The notes beneath the pieces are model-generated. The model was not told where the DNA came from and did no database searches. It saw only the letters and a list, made by a program, of their open reading frames with translations. A DNA stretch of 64,000 nt from Geodermatophilus sp. DSM 44513. GTDB lineage: Bacteria > Actinomycetota > Actinomycetes > Mycobacteriales > Geodermatophilaceae. The position numbers and the translations under genes are program-made. Location: the NCBI RefSeq assembly GCF_032460525.1, contig NZ_CP135963.1:1488001-1552000 (forward strand), written 5' to 3'. This document shows positions 16,185 to 23,633 of the stretch, piece by piece. Numbering within the stretch: the first letter of the stretch is position 1; each line of letters opens with the position of its first letter.

Positions 16185-17960
16185 ATGGCAGACCTCGTCA
16201 CCGACGTCCTCGTCGTGGGCAGCGGACCGGCCGGCTCCGCGGCCGCCCTGGCGCTGGCCACCTACGGCGTGTCGACCACGGTCATCACCAAGTACGGGCG
16301 GCTGGCCGACACCCCGCGGGCGCACATCACCAACCAGCGCACCATGGAGGCCCTCCGCGACCTCGGCGTCGAGGAGGAGGTGGTGGCCCAGGCGGTCCCG
16401 CAGGAGCTGATGGGCAACCTCGTCTACTGCACCTCGATCGCCGGCGAGGAGCTGGGCCGGCTGCACGCCTGGGGCACCCGGCCCGACCGGCTGGCCGACT
16501 ACACCGCGGCCAGCCCGTCGCGGATCTGCGACATGCCGCAGGACCTCATGGAGCCCGTCCTGCTGCACAACGCCCAGGCGCGCGGCGCCCGGGTCCGCTT
16601 CGACACCGAGTACCTGTCCCTGCAGCAGGACGACGAGGGCGTCACCGTGCACGTCCGGGACCGGCTGCGCGGCGACGAGTACGACGTCCGCGCCCGGTAC
16701 GTCGTCGGCGCGGACGGTGGCCGCAGCCAGGTCGCCCAGGACGTCGGCCTGCCCCTGCAGGGCCGCATGGGCGTCGGCGGCAGCATCAACGTCGTCTTCG
16801 ACGCCGACCTCTCCCACCTCGTCGCCGACCGGCCCTCGGTCCTGTACTGGGTGCTGCAGCCCGGCGCGGACGTGGGCGGGATCGGGGCGGGCCTGGTGCG
16901 GATGGTGCGGCCCTGGCACCGCTGGCTGATCGTCTGGGGCTACGACATCGACGGCCCGCCCCCGGACCTCACCGAGGAGTTCGCGCTGTCCGTCGTCCGC
17001 CGGCTGGTCGGCGACGACTCGGTGCCGGTGCGGATCCTGTCCAGCTCGGCCTGGACGGTGAACCACCTGTACGCCGAGCGGTACTCCGCCGGGCGGGTGT
17101 TCTGCGCCGGCGACGCGGTGCACCGGCACCCGCCGTCGAACGGCCTGGGCTCCAACACCTCCATCCAGGACGCCTACAACCTCGCGTGGAAGCTGGCGAT
17201 GGTCGTCCGCGGCCAGGCCGGGCCGGGGCTGCTGGACACCTACTCCGCCGAGCGCGCGCCGGTGGGCCGGCAGGTCGTCGACCGGGCCAACCAGAGCATC
17301 GCCGACACCGCCCGCATCTACGACGCCCTGGGGCTGCTCGACACCACCGACCCGGAGCTGATGGTCGCCCACATGGCGGCGCGCAAGGAGGCCACCCCGG
17401 AGGCGGAGAAGCAGCGGGCCGCGCTGCGCGAGGCCATCGCCTTCAAGGACCACGAGTTCAACTGCCACGGCGTGGAGATGGACCAGCGCTACGCGTCGGC
17501 CGCGGTGGTGCCCGACGGAACGCCCGCCGAACAGCCGGCCCGCGACCCCGAGCTGTACAGCCACGTCACCTCCCGGCCCGGCGCCAAGCTGCCGCACGCC
17601 TGGCTCACCACCGACCACCGCCGCCGGGTGTCCACCCTCGACCTGGTCGGGGGCGGCCGGTTCACCGCCGTCACCGGCATCGGCGGGGAGGCGTGGGTCC
17701 GGGCCGCGGCCGCGGTGGGGGAGCGGCTGGGCGTCGACGTCGCCTCGGTCGTCATCGGCCCCGGCCGCGCCCACGACGACCTCTACGGCGACTGGGCGCG
17801 GGTGCGCGGCACCGACGACGGCGGGGTGCTGCTGGTCCGCCCAGACGGCTACGTCGCCTTCCGCCGCCGCGCGGCTGCCGCGACCGACGCCGACGCCCAG
17901 GCCGCCCTGGAGAGCGCGCTGCGCACCGTGCTGGACCGCGCGGGGCAGGTGCCGGCGTGA
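16185..17960 (+). CDS. FAD-dependent phenol hydroxylase, TfdB/PheA family (probable resorcinol 4-hydroxylase)
   Basis: 591 residues, the usual size for 2,4-dichlorophenol 6-monooxygenase/phenol 2-monooxygenase flavoproteins. It has the dinucleotide motif VVGSGPAGSAAALAL near residue 10, the DG motif VVGADGGRSQV, and the FAD ribityl GD motif FCAGDAVHRHPPSNGLGS near residue 309, then a C-terminal thioredoxin-like region. It is coupled by a GTGA overlap to a hydroxyquinol-type dioxygenase, so I infer that it hydroxylates resorcinol (or a similar phenol) to hydroxyquinol. The family is secure; the substrate is not proven by sequence. Confidence 0.85.
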   Translation: MADLVTDVLVVGSGPAGSAAALALATYGVSTTVITKYGRLADTPRAHITNQRTMEALRDLGVEEEVVAQAVPQELMGNLVYCTSIAGEELGRLHAWGTRPDRLADYTAASPSRICDMPQDLMEPVLLHNAQARGARVRFDTEYLSLQQDDEGVTVHVRDRLRGDEYDVRARYVVGADGGRSQVAQDVGLPLQGRMGVGGSINVVFDADLSHLVADRPSVLYWVLQPGADVGGIGAGLVRMVRPWHRWLIVWGYDIDGPPPDLTEEFALSVVRRLVGDDSVPVRILSSSAWTVNHLYAERYSAGRVFCAGDAVHRHPPSNGLGSNTSIQDAYNLAWKLAMVVRGQAGPGLLDTYSAERAPVGRQVVDRANQSIADTARIYDALGLLDTTDPELMVAHMAARKEATPEAEKQRAALREAIAFKDHEFNCHGVEMDQRYASAAVVPDGTPAEQPARDPELYSHVTSRPGAKLPHAWLTTDHRRRVSTLDLVGGGRFTAVTGIGGEAWVRAAAAVGERLGVDVASVVIGPGRAHDDLYGDWARVRGTDDGGVLLVRPDGYVAFRRRAAAATDADAQAALESALRTVLDRAGQVPA

Positions 17961-18895
17961 GCGACCGGCTGCTGTTCACCGAGGAGGGCTCGGCCGACGT
18001 CGTGGCCGCCGCCTTCGCCGGCACCCCGGACCCCCGGCTGCGCCGGGTGCTCACCTCCTTGGTGCACCACCTGCACGCCTTCGTCAAGGACGTCGAGCTG
18101 ACCGAGCAGGAGTGGGGGGCGGCGATCGACTTCCTCACCCGCACCGGCCAGATCAGCGACGACGTCCGGCAGGAGTTCATCCTGCTGTCGGACGTGCTGG
18201 GGGTGTCGATGCTGGTGGAGACGATCAACCACCGCACCGGCGGCACCTCGACGGAGTCCACGGTGCTGGGGCCCTTCCACATGGTGGAGTCCCCGCCGCG
18301 GGAGCTCGGCGACACCATCGCGCTGGACGGCAAGGGCAGCCCGTGCCTGGTGTCCGGGCGGGTGACCGGCCCGGACGGTGAGCCGCTGCCCGGGGCGACG
18401 GTCGACGTGTGGCAGGCCAACGAGGACGGTTTCTACGACGTGCAGCAACCCGGCGTGCAGCCGCCGGGCAACCTGCGCGGGCTGTTCACCACCGACGGCG
18501 AGGGCCGGTTCTGGTTCCGCTCGGTGGTGCCGCGGTTCTACCCGATCCCCGACGACGGGCCGGTCGGGCAGCTGCTCGCGGCCACCGGCCGGCACCCCTA
18601 CCGGCCGGCGCACCTGCACTTCATCGCCGCCGCGGCCGGTCACCGGCCGGTGACCACGCACGTGTTCGTCGCCGACAGCCCCTACCTGGACTCCGATGCG
18701 GTGTTCGGCGTCAAGGACAGCCTCGTCCGGGAGGTGCCCGAGGTCGACGACCCGGCGCAGGCGGCCGAGGTGGGCCTGCCCAACCCGTTCCGGACGCTCA
18801 CCTTCGACCTCGCCCTGCTGCGCGCCGACCAGGCGCCGCCGGCCGCCCAGCCGGCCCAGGCGCAGCCCACCACGGTGCCGGGCGCGCCGTCGTGA
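17957..18895 (+). CDS. Hydroxyquinol 1,2-dioxygenase
   Basis: 312-residue intradiol dioxygenase. The N-terminal half has VLGVSMLVETINH, typical of hydroxyquinol/chlorocatechol enzymes, and the catalytic half carries ligands Tyr in EDGFYDVQ, Tyr in PRFYPIPDDGP, and the His pair in RPAHLHF. It cleaves 1,2,4-trihydroxybenzene to maleylacetate. The GTG start overlaps the hydroxylase stop by four bases, and its own stop overlaps the maleylacetate reductase start by four, so the three are one translational unit. The last ~20 residues are a Pro/Ala-rich tail. Chlorocatechol as the substrate is less likely because a maleylacetate reductase follows directly without a cycloisomerase. Confidence 0.88.
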   Translation: MSDRLLFTEEGSADVVAAAFAGTPDPRLRRVLTSLVHHLHAFVKDVELTEQEWGAAIDFLTRTGQISDDVRQEFILLSDVLGVSMLVETINHRTGGTSTESTVLGPFHMVESPPRELGDTIALDGKGSPCLVSGRVTGPDGEPLPGATVDVWQANEDGFYDVQQPGVQPPGNLRGLFTTDGEGRFWFRSVVPRFYPIPDDGPVGQLLAATGRHPYRPAHLHFIAAAAGHRPVTTHVFVADSPYLDSDAVFGVKDSLVREVPEVDDPAQAAEVGLPNPFRTLTFDLALLRADQAPPAAQPAQAQPTTVPGAPS

Positions 18896-19989
18896 TCGCC
18901 CCGTTCACCCACCAGTCGCTGCCGATGCGGGTGGTCTTCGGCGCCGGGTCGCTGGCCCGGCTGCCCGACGAGGTCGGGGCCCTGGGGCTGACCCGCGTGC
19001 TGGTGCTCTGCTCGCCGGAGCAGCAGGACACCGGGGAGCGCGTCGCGCGGGCGCTCGGCGACCGCGCGGCCGGTGTGCTCCCGGAGGCGCGGGTGCACGT
19101 GCCGGTCGAGGTCGCCCACCGGGCCCGGGCGCGCGCCACGGAGCTCGGCGCGGACGGCTGCGTCGCCGTCGGCGGCGGCTCGGCGGTCGGGTTGGGCAAG
19201 GCGATCGCGCTGGCGCACGAGCTGCCGGTGGTCGCCGTCCCGACGACCTACGCCGGCTCGGAGATGACCCCGGTGTGGGGACTGACCGAGGGCGGGGTCA
19301 AGCGCACCGGCCGCGACCTGCGGGTGCTGCCGCGCAGCGTCGTCTACGACCCCGAACTCACGCTGTCCCTGCCGGCGGGGCTGTCGGCGACCAGCGGCGT
19401 CAACGCCGTCGCGCACGCCGTGGAGGCGCTGTACGCCCCCGACGCGACGCCGATCGTCTCTCTGATGGCCGAGGAGGGTGTCCGGGCGCTGGCCGCCGCG
19501 CTGCCCCGGGTGGTCGCCGACGGGTCGGACCTGGACGCCCGCAGCGAGGCCCAGTACGGCGCCTGGCTGTGCGGGGCGGTGCTGGCCGCCACCACCATGG
19601 GCCTGCACCACGAGCTGTGCCACGTCCTCGGCGGCGCGTTGGACCTGCCGCACGCCGAGACGCACACCGCCGTCCTGCCGCACGCCCTGGCGTACAACCA
19701 GCCGGCCGCGCCGCAGGCCGTCGCCGCGCTGTCCCGCGCCCTCGGCGGCGCCGCGGACCCGGCCCGCGTGCTGTGGGAGCTCGCCGGCCGGCTGGGCGCG
19801 CCCCGGTCGCTCGCGGAGCTCGGCGTGCGGGAGGAGGACCTGCCGCGGGTCGCCGACCTCGCCGTCGCCGGGGGTTCGTCCTACGCCAACCCCCGCCCGG
19901 TCACCCGCGACGGCGTGGCGAGCCTGCTGCACGACGCCTGGGCGGGCCGGGCGCCGGCCGGGTCGCAATGGGGTCAGCCCCGGAGGTAG
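18892..19989 (+). CDS. Maleylacetate reductase
   Basis: 365-residue iron-containing-alcohol-dehydrogenase-like enzyme that reduces maleylacetate to 3-oxoadipate with NAD(P)H. It shows the cofactor motif VGGGSAVGLGKAIA, VPTTYAGSEMTPVWG and the metal-site helix HHELCHVLGGALDLPHAETH. It is the last gene of the three-gene hydroxyquinol operon, and its product joins the same 3-oxoadipate pool as the ben/cat route. Start is GTG in a GTGA overlap. Confidence 0.9.
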   Translation: MIAPFTHQSLPMRVVFGAGSLARLPDEVGALGLTRVLVLCSPEQQDTGERVARALGDRAAGVLPEARVHVPVEVAHRARARATELGADGCVAVGGGSAVGLGKAIALAHELPVVAVPTTYAGSEMTPVWGLTEGGVKRTGRDLRVLPRSVVYDPELTLSLPAGLSATSGVNAVAHAVEALYAPDATPIVSLMAEEGVRALAAALPRVVADGSDLDARSEAQYGAWLCGAVLAATTMGLHHELCHVLGGALDLPHAETHTAVLPHALAYNQPAAPQAVAALSRALGGAADPARVLWELAGRLGAPRSLAELGVREEDLPRVADLAVAGGSSYANPRPVTRDGVASLLHDAWAGRAPAGSQWGQPRR

Positions 19990-20132
19990 ACCACCAGGTG
20001 CCCGCCGTCGATCACCTCGAGCTCCTGCGGGGGGACGCGGGCCACGACGACACCCTCCCGCGGCGATCCCGCCACGGTGACGGTGTCCGTGCATCCTGGG
20101 CGATCCCACCTCGGACGAGCACCGGCAGCGGT
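19974..20132 (-). pseudogene. Possible remnant of a gene's 3' end
   Basis: On the minus strand a frame is open from about 20132 to a TGA at 19974-19976. Its last ~36 codons read like real coding sequence: DTVTVAGSPREGVVVARVP followed by PQELEVIDGGHLVVYLRG, with G or C in nearly every third position. There is no good start; the only in-frame GTG (20075) gives 33 residues with no ribosome site. The end overlaps the maleylacetate reductase gene by 16 bases. I do not recognise the family. It may be the decayed tail of a gene lost at this junction. Confidence 0.35.
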
Positions 20133-20188
20133 GACTCCGGGGCGTCACTCGTCGGTGAGCCGTCCGGGGGAGAGCGGTTGGCCGCAAC

Positions 20189-20201
20189 AGTGCCTACAGT
20201 A
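20189..20201 (+). promoter_or_regulatory. Regulon motif copy 1 (ferredoxin reductase)
   Basis: AGTGCCTACAGTA, one of five copies of a shared 13-base motif. It ends only seven bases before the ATG at 20209 and contains TACAGT, a good TAnnnT -10 hexamer. If that is the -10, transcription would start at or next to the ATG (leaderless); no ribosome site is visible. No clear -35 precedes it. Confidence 0.6.
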
Positions 20202-20208
20202 TCCCGCT

Positions 20209-21396
20209 ATGGAGCGCATCGTCGTGGTGGGAGCTGCGCTGGCCGGGACCCGCGCTGTCCAGTCGCTGCACGCTGAGGGGTTCACCGGCGAGGTCGTCGT
20301 GGTGGGCGCCGAGGACCACCTGCCGTACGACCGCCCACCACTGTCCAAGAAGCTGCTCACCGGTGACCTGGCCCCGGAGGCGATCGCCCTCAGACACGAG
20401 CTGGACGACACCACCACCTGGCTGCTGGGCCGCCGGGCGGTGGGCCTGGACCCGGTCGCGCGACGGCTGCGGCTCGCCGACGGGGAGTCCCTCGCCTACG
20501 ACGGCCTCGTCGTCGCCACCGGGTCGGCCGCCCGGCGCCTGCCGACCGTGCCCCACGTGCCCGGCACCTTCCTCCTGCGGACCCTGGACGACGCGCTGGC
20601 CCTGCGGTCCGAGCTCGTGCCGGGGGCCAGGGTGGCGGTCGTCGGTACCGGCTTCATCGGTACGGAGATCGCCTCCACCTGCCGGGACCTCGGTCTGGAG
20701 GTCACCCTCCTCGGTGCACTGCCCGTGCTCCACCGCCCGATGGGGCCCCTGTCGCCGGCTGCCGCGGAGCGGGCCCGGGCGTACGGAGTGCAGGTCGTCG
20801 AGGGGGTCACGGTCGCCGGCCTGGACGTGGACGGGTGCGTCACCGGCGTGCGCCTGGACGACGGGACGACCGTCCCTGCCGACGTGGTCGTGGTCGCCGT
20901 GGGCGCTGCGCCGGTGACGGACTGGCTGGCGGGCTCCGGAGCGGTGCTCGAGGACGGCGTCGTCTGCGACGAGACGCTGGCGGTCCTCGGCGTGGACGAC
21001 GTCGTGGCAGCCGGGGACGTCGCCCGGTGGCCGCACCCGGCGCTCGGCGGCGACCTGCTCCGCGTCGAGCACTGGACCAACGCCGCGGAGCAGGGTGCGG
21101 CGGCGGCGAGGCGGCTGCTGCACGGACCGGGCGTCGCTGCCTTCGGTCCCGTCCCCTCCTTCTGGACCGACCAGTTCGCCACGAGGATCCAGGGCGTCGG
21201 GTTCCCGACACTGGGTCCGGACGTCACCGTCGTGGACGGCGACCCGGCCGGGCGGCGGTTCGTCGCCGAGTACCGACGCGCGGGCCGGCTGGTCGGGGCG
21301 GTCGTGGCCGGCTCGCCCCGCGCCCTGCTGCCCTACCGGGCGGAGTTGCAGCACCTGGCTCAGGCACCGCTGCTGCCGACCGCGGGCGCGGCCTGA
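20209..21396 (+). CDS. NAD(P)H:ferredoxin reductase (BphA4/rhodocoxin reductase type)
   Basis: 395 residues with two dinucleotide-binding folds: FAD motif VVVGAALAGTRAVQSL at the N-terminus followed by LPYDRPPLSKKLL, NAD motif VAVVGTGFIGTEIAS near residue 145, and the second FAD motif VVAAGDVARWPHP near 270. These enzymes pass electrons from NADH to the small ferredoxin of Rieske dioxygenases or P450s. No ferredoxin is adjacent, but a 3-Cys ferredoxin with a Rieske dioxygenase at 42-44 kb carries the same upstream motif on its operon, so I infer they are partners. It converges on gntR with the two stop codons abutting. Confidence 0.87.
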   Translation: MERIVVVGAALAGTRAVQSLHAEGFTGEVVVVGAEDHLPYDRPPLSKKLLTGDLAPEAIALRHELDDTTTWLLGRRAVGLDPVARRLRLADGESLAYDGLVVATGSAARRLPTVPHVPGTFLLRTLDDALALRSELVPGARVAVVGTGFIGTEIASTCRDLGLEVTLLGALPVLHRPMGPLSPAAAERARAYGVQVVEGVTVAGLDVDGCVTGVRLDDGTTVPADVVVVAVGAAPVTDWLAGSGAVLEDGVVCDETLAVLGVDDVVAAGDVARWPHPALGGDLLRVEHWTNAAEQGAAAARRLLHGPGVAAFGPVPSFWTDQFATRIQGVGFPTLGPDVTVVDGDPAGRRFVAEYRRAGRLVGAVVAGSPRALLPYRAELQHLAQAPLLPTAGAA

Positions 21397-22101
21397 TCAG
21401 ACCCGGGTGCCGTGCGTGGGGACGTCGTCCGTCCGGCGCTGTTCGAGCAGCTCGACGATGCGCGCCCGGGTCCGCCCGATGTGCGCCTCCAGCTCGGCGC
21501 AGGCCCGGCCGGCGTCCCCGGCGGCGAGAGCCTCCAGGATCCGCCGGTGCTCGGCGTTGGCCTCCTCGTTGCGGTGCACGCCGTCCGTGCGTCCGATGTG
21601 CAGGTACCGCTGGACGCGCGCGGTGAGCTGGCGGGACATGTCCAGGGCCAGTTCAGCGCCCGAGTGGGCGTAGATGCGGCCGTGGAAGGTCTTGTTCAGG
21701 GTCAGCCACTGCTCGTGGTCGTCCACCTGCTCCATCTCGTCGCAGAGTGCCCGGAGCTCGGCCAGCTCGGTCCGGCCGATGCGAGGCGCAGCGCGACCCA
21801 ACAGGTAGGACTCGACGCGGATGCGCAGGTCGAGCACCTCGGCGACACGCTCGACGGTCAGGGCGGTCACCACGGCGCGCATGTGGGCCTTCGCGCTGAT
21901 GAGGCCCTCGGCCTGCAGCTGGCGCAGCGCCTCACGGACCGGTACCCGCGAGACCCCGAAGTGCCGGGCGAGGGTGACCTGGTTGAGCTCCTCGCCGTCG
22001 GCGAAGTCCCCGCGCGCGATCGCGTCACGCAGCGCGTCGGCGATGTCGTCCGACGTGGTCCGCCGCTCGAATTCTCCCGCGCCGGGTTCGAGTGCAGTCA
22101 T
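21397..22101 (-). CDS. GntR/FCD-family transcriptional regulator
   Basis: 234 residues from the ATG at 22101. The winged helix-turn-helix (residues ~15-75, with LARHFGVSRVPVREALRQLQAEGLI) precedes an FCD effector domain (residues ~80-225) with the usual metal-site histidines in NKTFHGRIYAH, AEHRRILEALAAGD and LEAHIGRTR. A longer GTG start at 22146 is in frame but would begin upstream of the transcript predicted from the -10 at 22155-22150, so I prefer 22101. It faces the eleven-gene operon across ~150 bases that hold two copies of the shared motif, and it is the best candidate to bind all five copies. Confidence 0.87.
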   Translation of the reverse strand: MTALEPGAGEFERRTTSDDIADALRDAIARGDFADGEELNQVTLARHFGVSRVPVREALRQLQAEGLISAKAHMRAVVTALTVERVAEVLDLRIRVESYLLGRAAPRIGRTELAELRALCDEMEQVDDHEQWLTLNKTFHGRIYAHSGAELALDMSRQLTARVQRYLHIGRTDGVHRNEEANAEHRRILEALAAGDAGRACAELEAHIGRTRARIVELLEQRRTDDVPTHGTRV

Positions 22102-22149
22102 GAGGTCGTCGATTCTCTCGCTCCGGGCGCCCAGGCAGCCGTCCACGGG

Positions 22150-22178
22150 ATCCTAGCCCCCTCCCACCCAGTTGACTA
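22150..22178 (-). promoter_or_regulatory. Probable gntR promoter
   Basis: On the minus strand TAGTCA and TAGGAT (22155-22150) are separated by 17 bases. Motif copy 2 (22178-22190) abuts the -35 side, which would suit autoregulation. Confidence 0.5.
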
Positions 22179-22190
22179 CTGAATACAGAA
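22178..22190 (+). promoter_or_regulatory. Regulon motif copy 2 (gntR side)
   Basis: ACTGAATACAGAA. It shares the nonamer TGAATACAG with copy 3 exactly 42 bases away in the same orientation, that is four helical turns, so two bound dimers would lie on the same DNA face. This copy is the most symmetric, containing CTGnnnnCAG on the reverse strand. Confidence 0.6.
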
Positions 22191-22202
22191 GTGGGCACCC
22201 TC

Positions 22203-22232
22203 TTGTCCCGTGCCGATCAAGTGAATACAGTT
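22203..22232 (+). promoter_or_regulatory. Promoter of the 22-33 kb operon with motif copy 3
   Basis: TTGTCC (22203-22208) and TACAGT (22226-22231) with a 17-base spacer form a good housekeeping-type promoter. The motif AGTGAATACAGTT (22220-22232) overlays the -10, a position where a bound repressor would block RNA polymerase. Confidence 0.65.
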
Positions 22233-22250
22233 GTCAGCCGGAGGTGGGGC

Positions 22251-22982
22251 ATGCCGGACAGGCAGCGGTTCGAGGGCGGTGTCGCTGTGGTCACCGGCGG
22301 TCACGGCGCCATCGGCCGGCACGTCGCCGCGGCCCTGCGCCGTGAGGGGGCCACGGTGGCGGTGCTCGACCGGGACACCGACGGTGCCGACGCCGACCTC
22401 GCGCTCGACTGCGACGTGACCTCCGGTGACCAGGTGGAAGCAGCCATCGACGAGGTGACCACCGAGCTCGGGCCGCCCACCCACCTGGTCTGTGCGGCCG
22501 GTGTGGTCTCCGAGTCCGAACTCGCCGCCCTGTCGGAGCAGGAGTGGCACCGGGTGGTCGACACCTCCCTCACCGGCACCTTCCTCACCTTCCGCGCGAC
22601 GCTGCACGGCATGGCCGCGGCCGGCACGGGGGCCGTGGTCGCCCTGTCCTCCGGCTGGGCGACGAAGGGCTACCCCCGGGGCAGCCACTACGCGGCCGCC
22701 AAGGCGGGGGTCGAGGCCCTGGTCAAGTCGGCTGCCCTGGAGTACGCGGGCGTCGGCGTGCGCGTGAACGCCGTCGCGCCGGGGCCGGTGCTGACCCCGT
22801 TCCTCCCCGTGCCCGACGACGAGATGGCCGAGTTCCGGCGGCAGCGCGAGGCGGCCATCCCGCTGGGCCGGCTGGCCGAGACCGGCGACGTCGTCGGCCC
22901 GGTGCTGTTCCTGCTCGGTCCGGAGAGCGCCTACGTCACCGGCCAGGTGCTGCACGTCAACGGCGGCCTGCTCATGCCCTGA
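22251..22982 (+). CDS. Short-chain dehydrogenase/reductase
   Basis: 243 residues: nucleotide-binding TGGHGAIGRHVA at the N-terminus, catalytic Ser in ALSSGWATKG, Tyr-x3-Lys in SHYAAAKAG, and the C-terminal SAYVTGQVLHVNGG. It follows GGAGGT six bases upstream and is first in the operon. In a pathway containing a Rieske dioxygenase it could act as a cis-dihydrodiol dehydrogenase, but the family is too broad to say; a 3-hydroxyacyl or alcohol dehydrogenase role is equally compatible. Confidence 0.85.
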   Translation: MPDRQRFEGGVAVVTGGHGAIGRHVAAALRREGATVAVLDRDTDGADADLALDCDVTSGDQVEAAIDEVTTELGPPTHLVCAAGVVSESELAALSEQEWHRVVDTSLTGTFLTFRATLHGMAAAGTGAVVALSSGWATKGYPRGSHYAAAKAGVEALVKSAALEYAGVGVRVNAVAPGPVLTPFLPVPDDEMAEFRRQREAAIPLGRLAETGDVVGPVLFLLGPESAYVTGQVLHVNGGLLMP

Positions 22983-23060
22983 GCGACGCGACCGGGACGC
23001 GCAGGACCGCGTGAGGACCGCGACGAGACGACCACGACGAGACGACCGGAGGAGACGCCA

Positions 23061-23633
23061 GTGGCACTGCAGGTCCGCAAGTGGGTCAGCGTGGTGGAGG
23101 AGATCCACACCGACGGCGGCCCCGAGCTGGCGCAGCCGTTGCGCAAGGCCGCGGTCGCCGCCGTGATCCACAACCCGTACGCCGGCCGCTGGTCCGACGA
23201 GCTGGACGAGCTCCTCGAGCCATCCGGCGCGCTCGCACGGGAGCTGGTCGCACGGTGCGTCGCCGTCCTCGGAGACCGCGCGGAGAGCTGCGGCAAGGCG
23301 GCCGTCGTCGGGACGGCGGGGGAGCAGGAACACGGGGTCGCCTGCCTGACCACGCCCTTCGGCGACGCGCTCCGCGACGGCATCGACGGCAGCACGTGGG
23401 TGACCTCGACGTCGAAGGTCGCCGCCGCCGGTGAGGCGATCGACGTGCCGCTGGCGTACAAGGACGCGCTCTTCGTCCGCGAGTTCTACGACACCGTCAC
23501 CGTGCGGGTGCCCGACGGGCCACGGCCCGACGAGATCGTCGTCATCGCCGCGCTGGCCAACCGTGGCCGGCCGCACCACCGCGTGGGCGGACTGGCCAAG
23601 GCCGACGCCACCGCCGGAGACGGCCTCCGGTGA
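23061..23633 (+). CDS. DUF1185 / 'amino acid synthesis' family protein
   Basis: 190 residues matching the AA_synth (DUF1185) family: VVEEIHTDGGPELAQPLRKAAVAAVIHNPYAGRW at the start, then GKAAVVGTAGEQEHG and a C-terminal segment with RPDEIVVIAALANRGRPHHRVGG. The biochemical role of the family is not established as far as I know. It overlaps the next gene, an enamidase-like hydrolase, by four bases (GTGA), so the two are probably made in equal amounts and act on the same intermediate. Confidence 0.8.
   Translation: MALQVRKWVSVVEEIHTDGGPELAQPLRKAAVAAVIHNPYAGRWSDELDELLEPSGALARELVARCVAVLGDRAESCGKAAVVGTAGEQEHGVACLTTPFGDALRDGIDGSTWVTSTSKVAAAGEAIDVPLAYKDALFVREFYDTVTVRVPDGPRPDEIVVIAALANRGRPHHRVGGLAKADATAGDGLR

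Noticed and set aside
17957..18895. Calling the second intradiol enzyme a catechol 1,2-dioxygenase
   Set aside because: Its sequence (VLGVSMLVETINH, RFYPIPDDGP) and coupling to a phenol hydroxylase and maleylacetate reductase point to hydroxyquinol; catechol is covered by catA at 4200.
22102..22146. The GTG at 22146 as the start of the GntR regulator
   Set aside because: It would lie almost at the predicted -10 (22155-22150), upstream of the probable transcription start, and adds residues outside the conserved domain.
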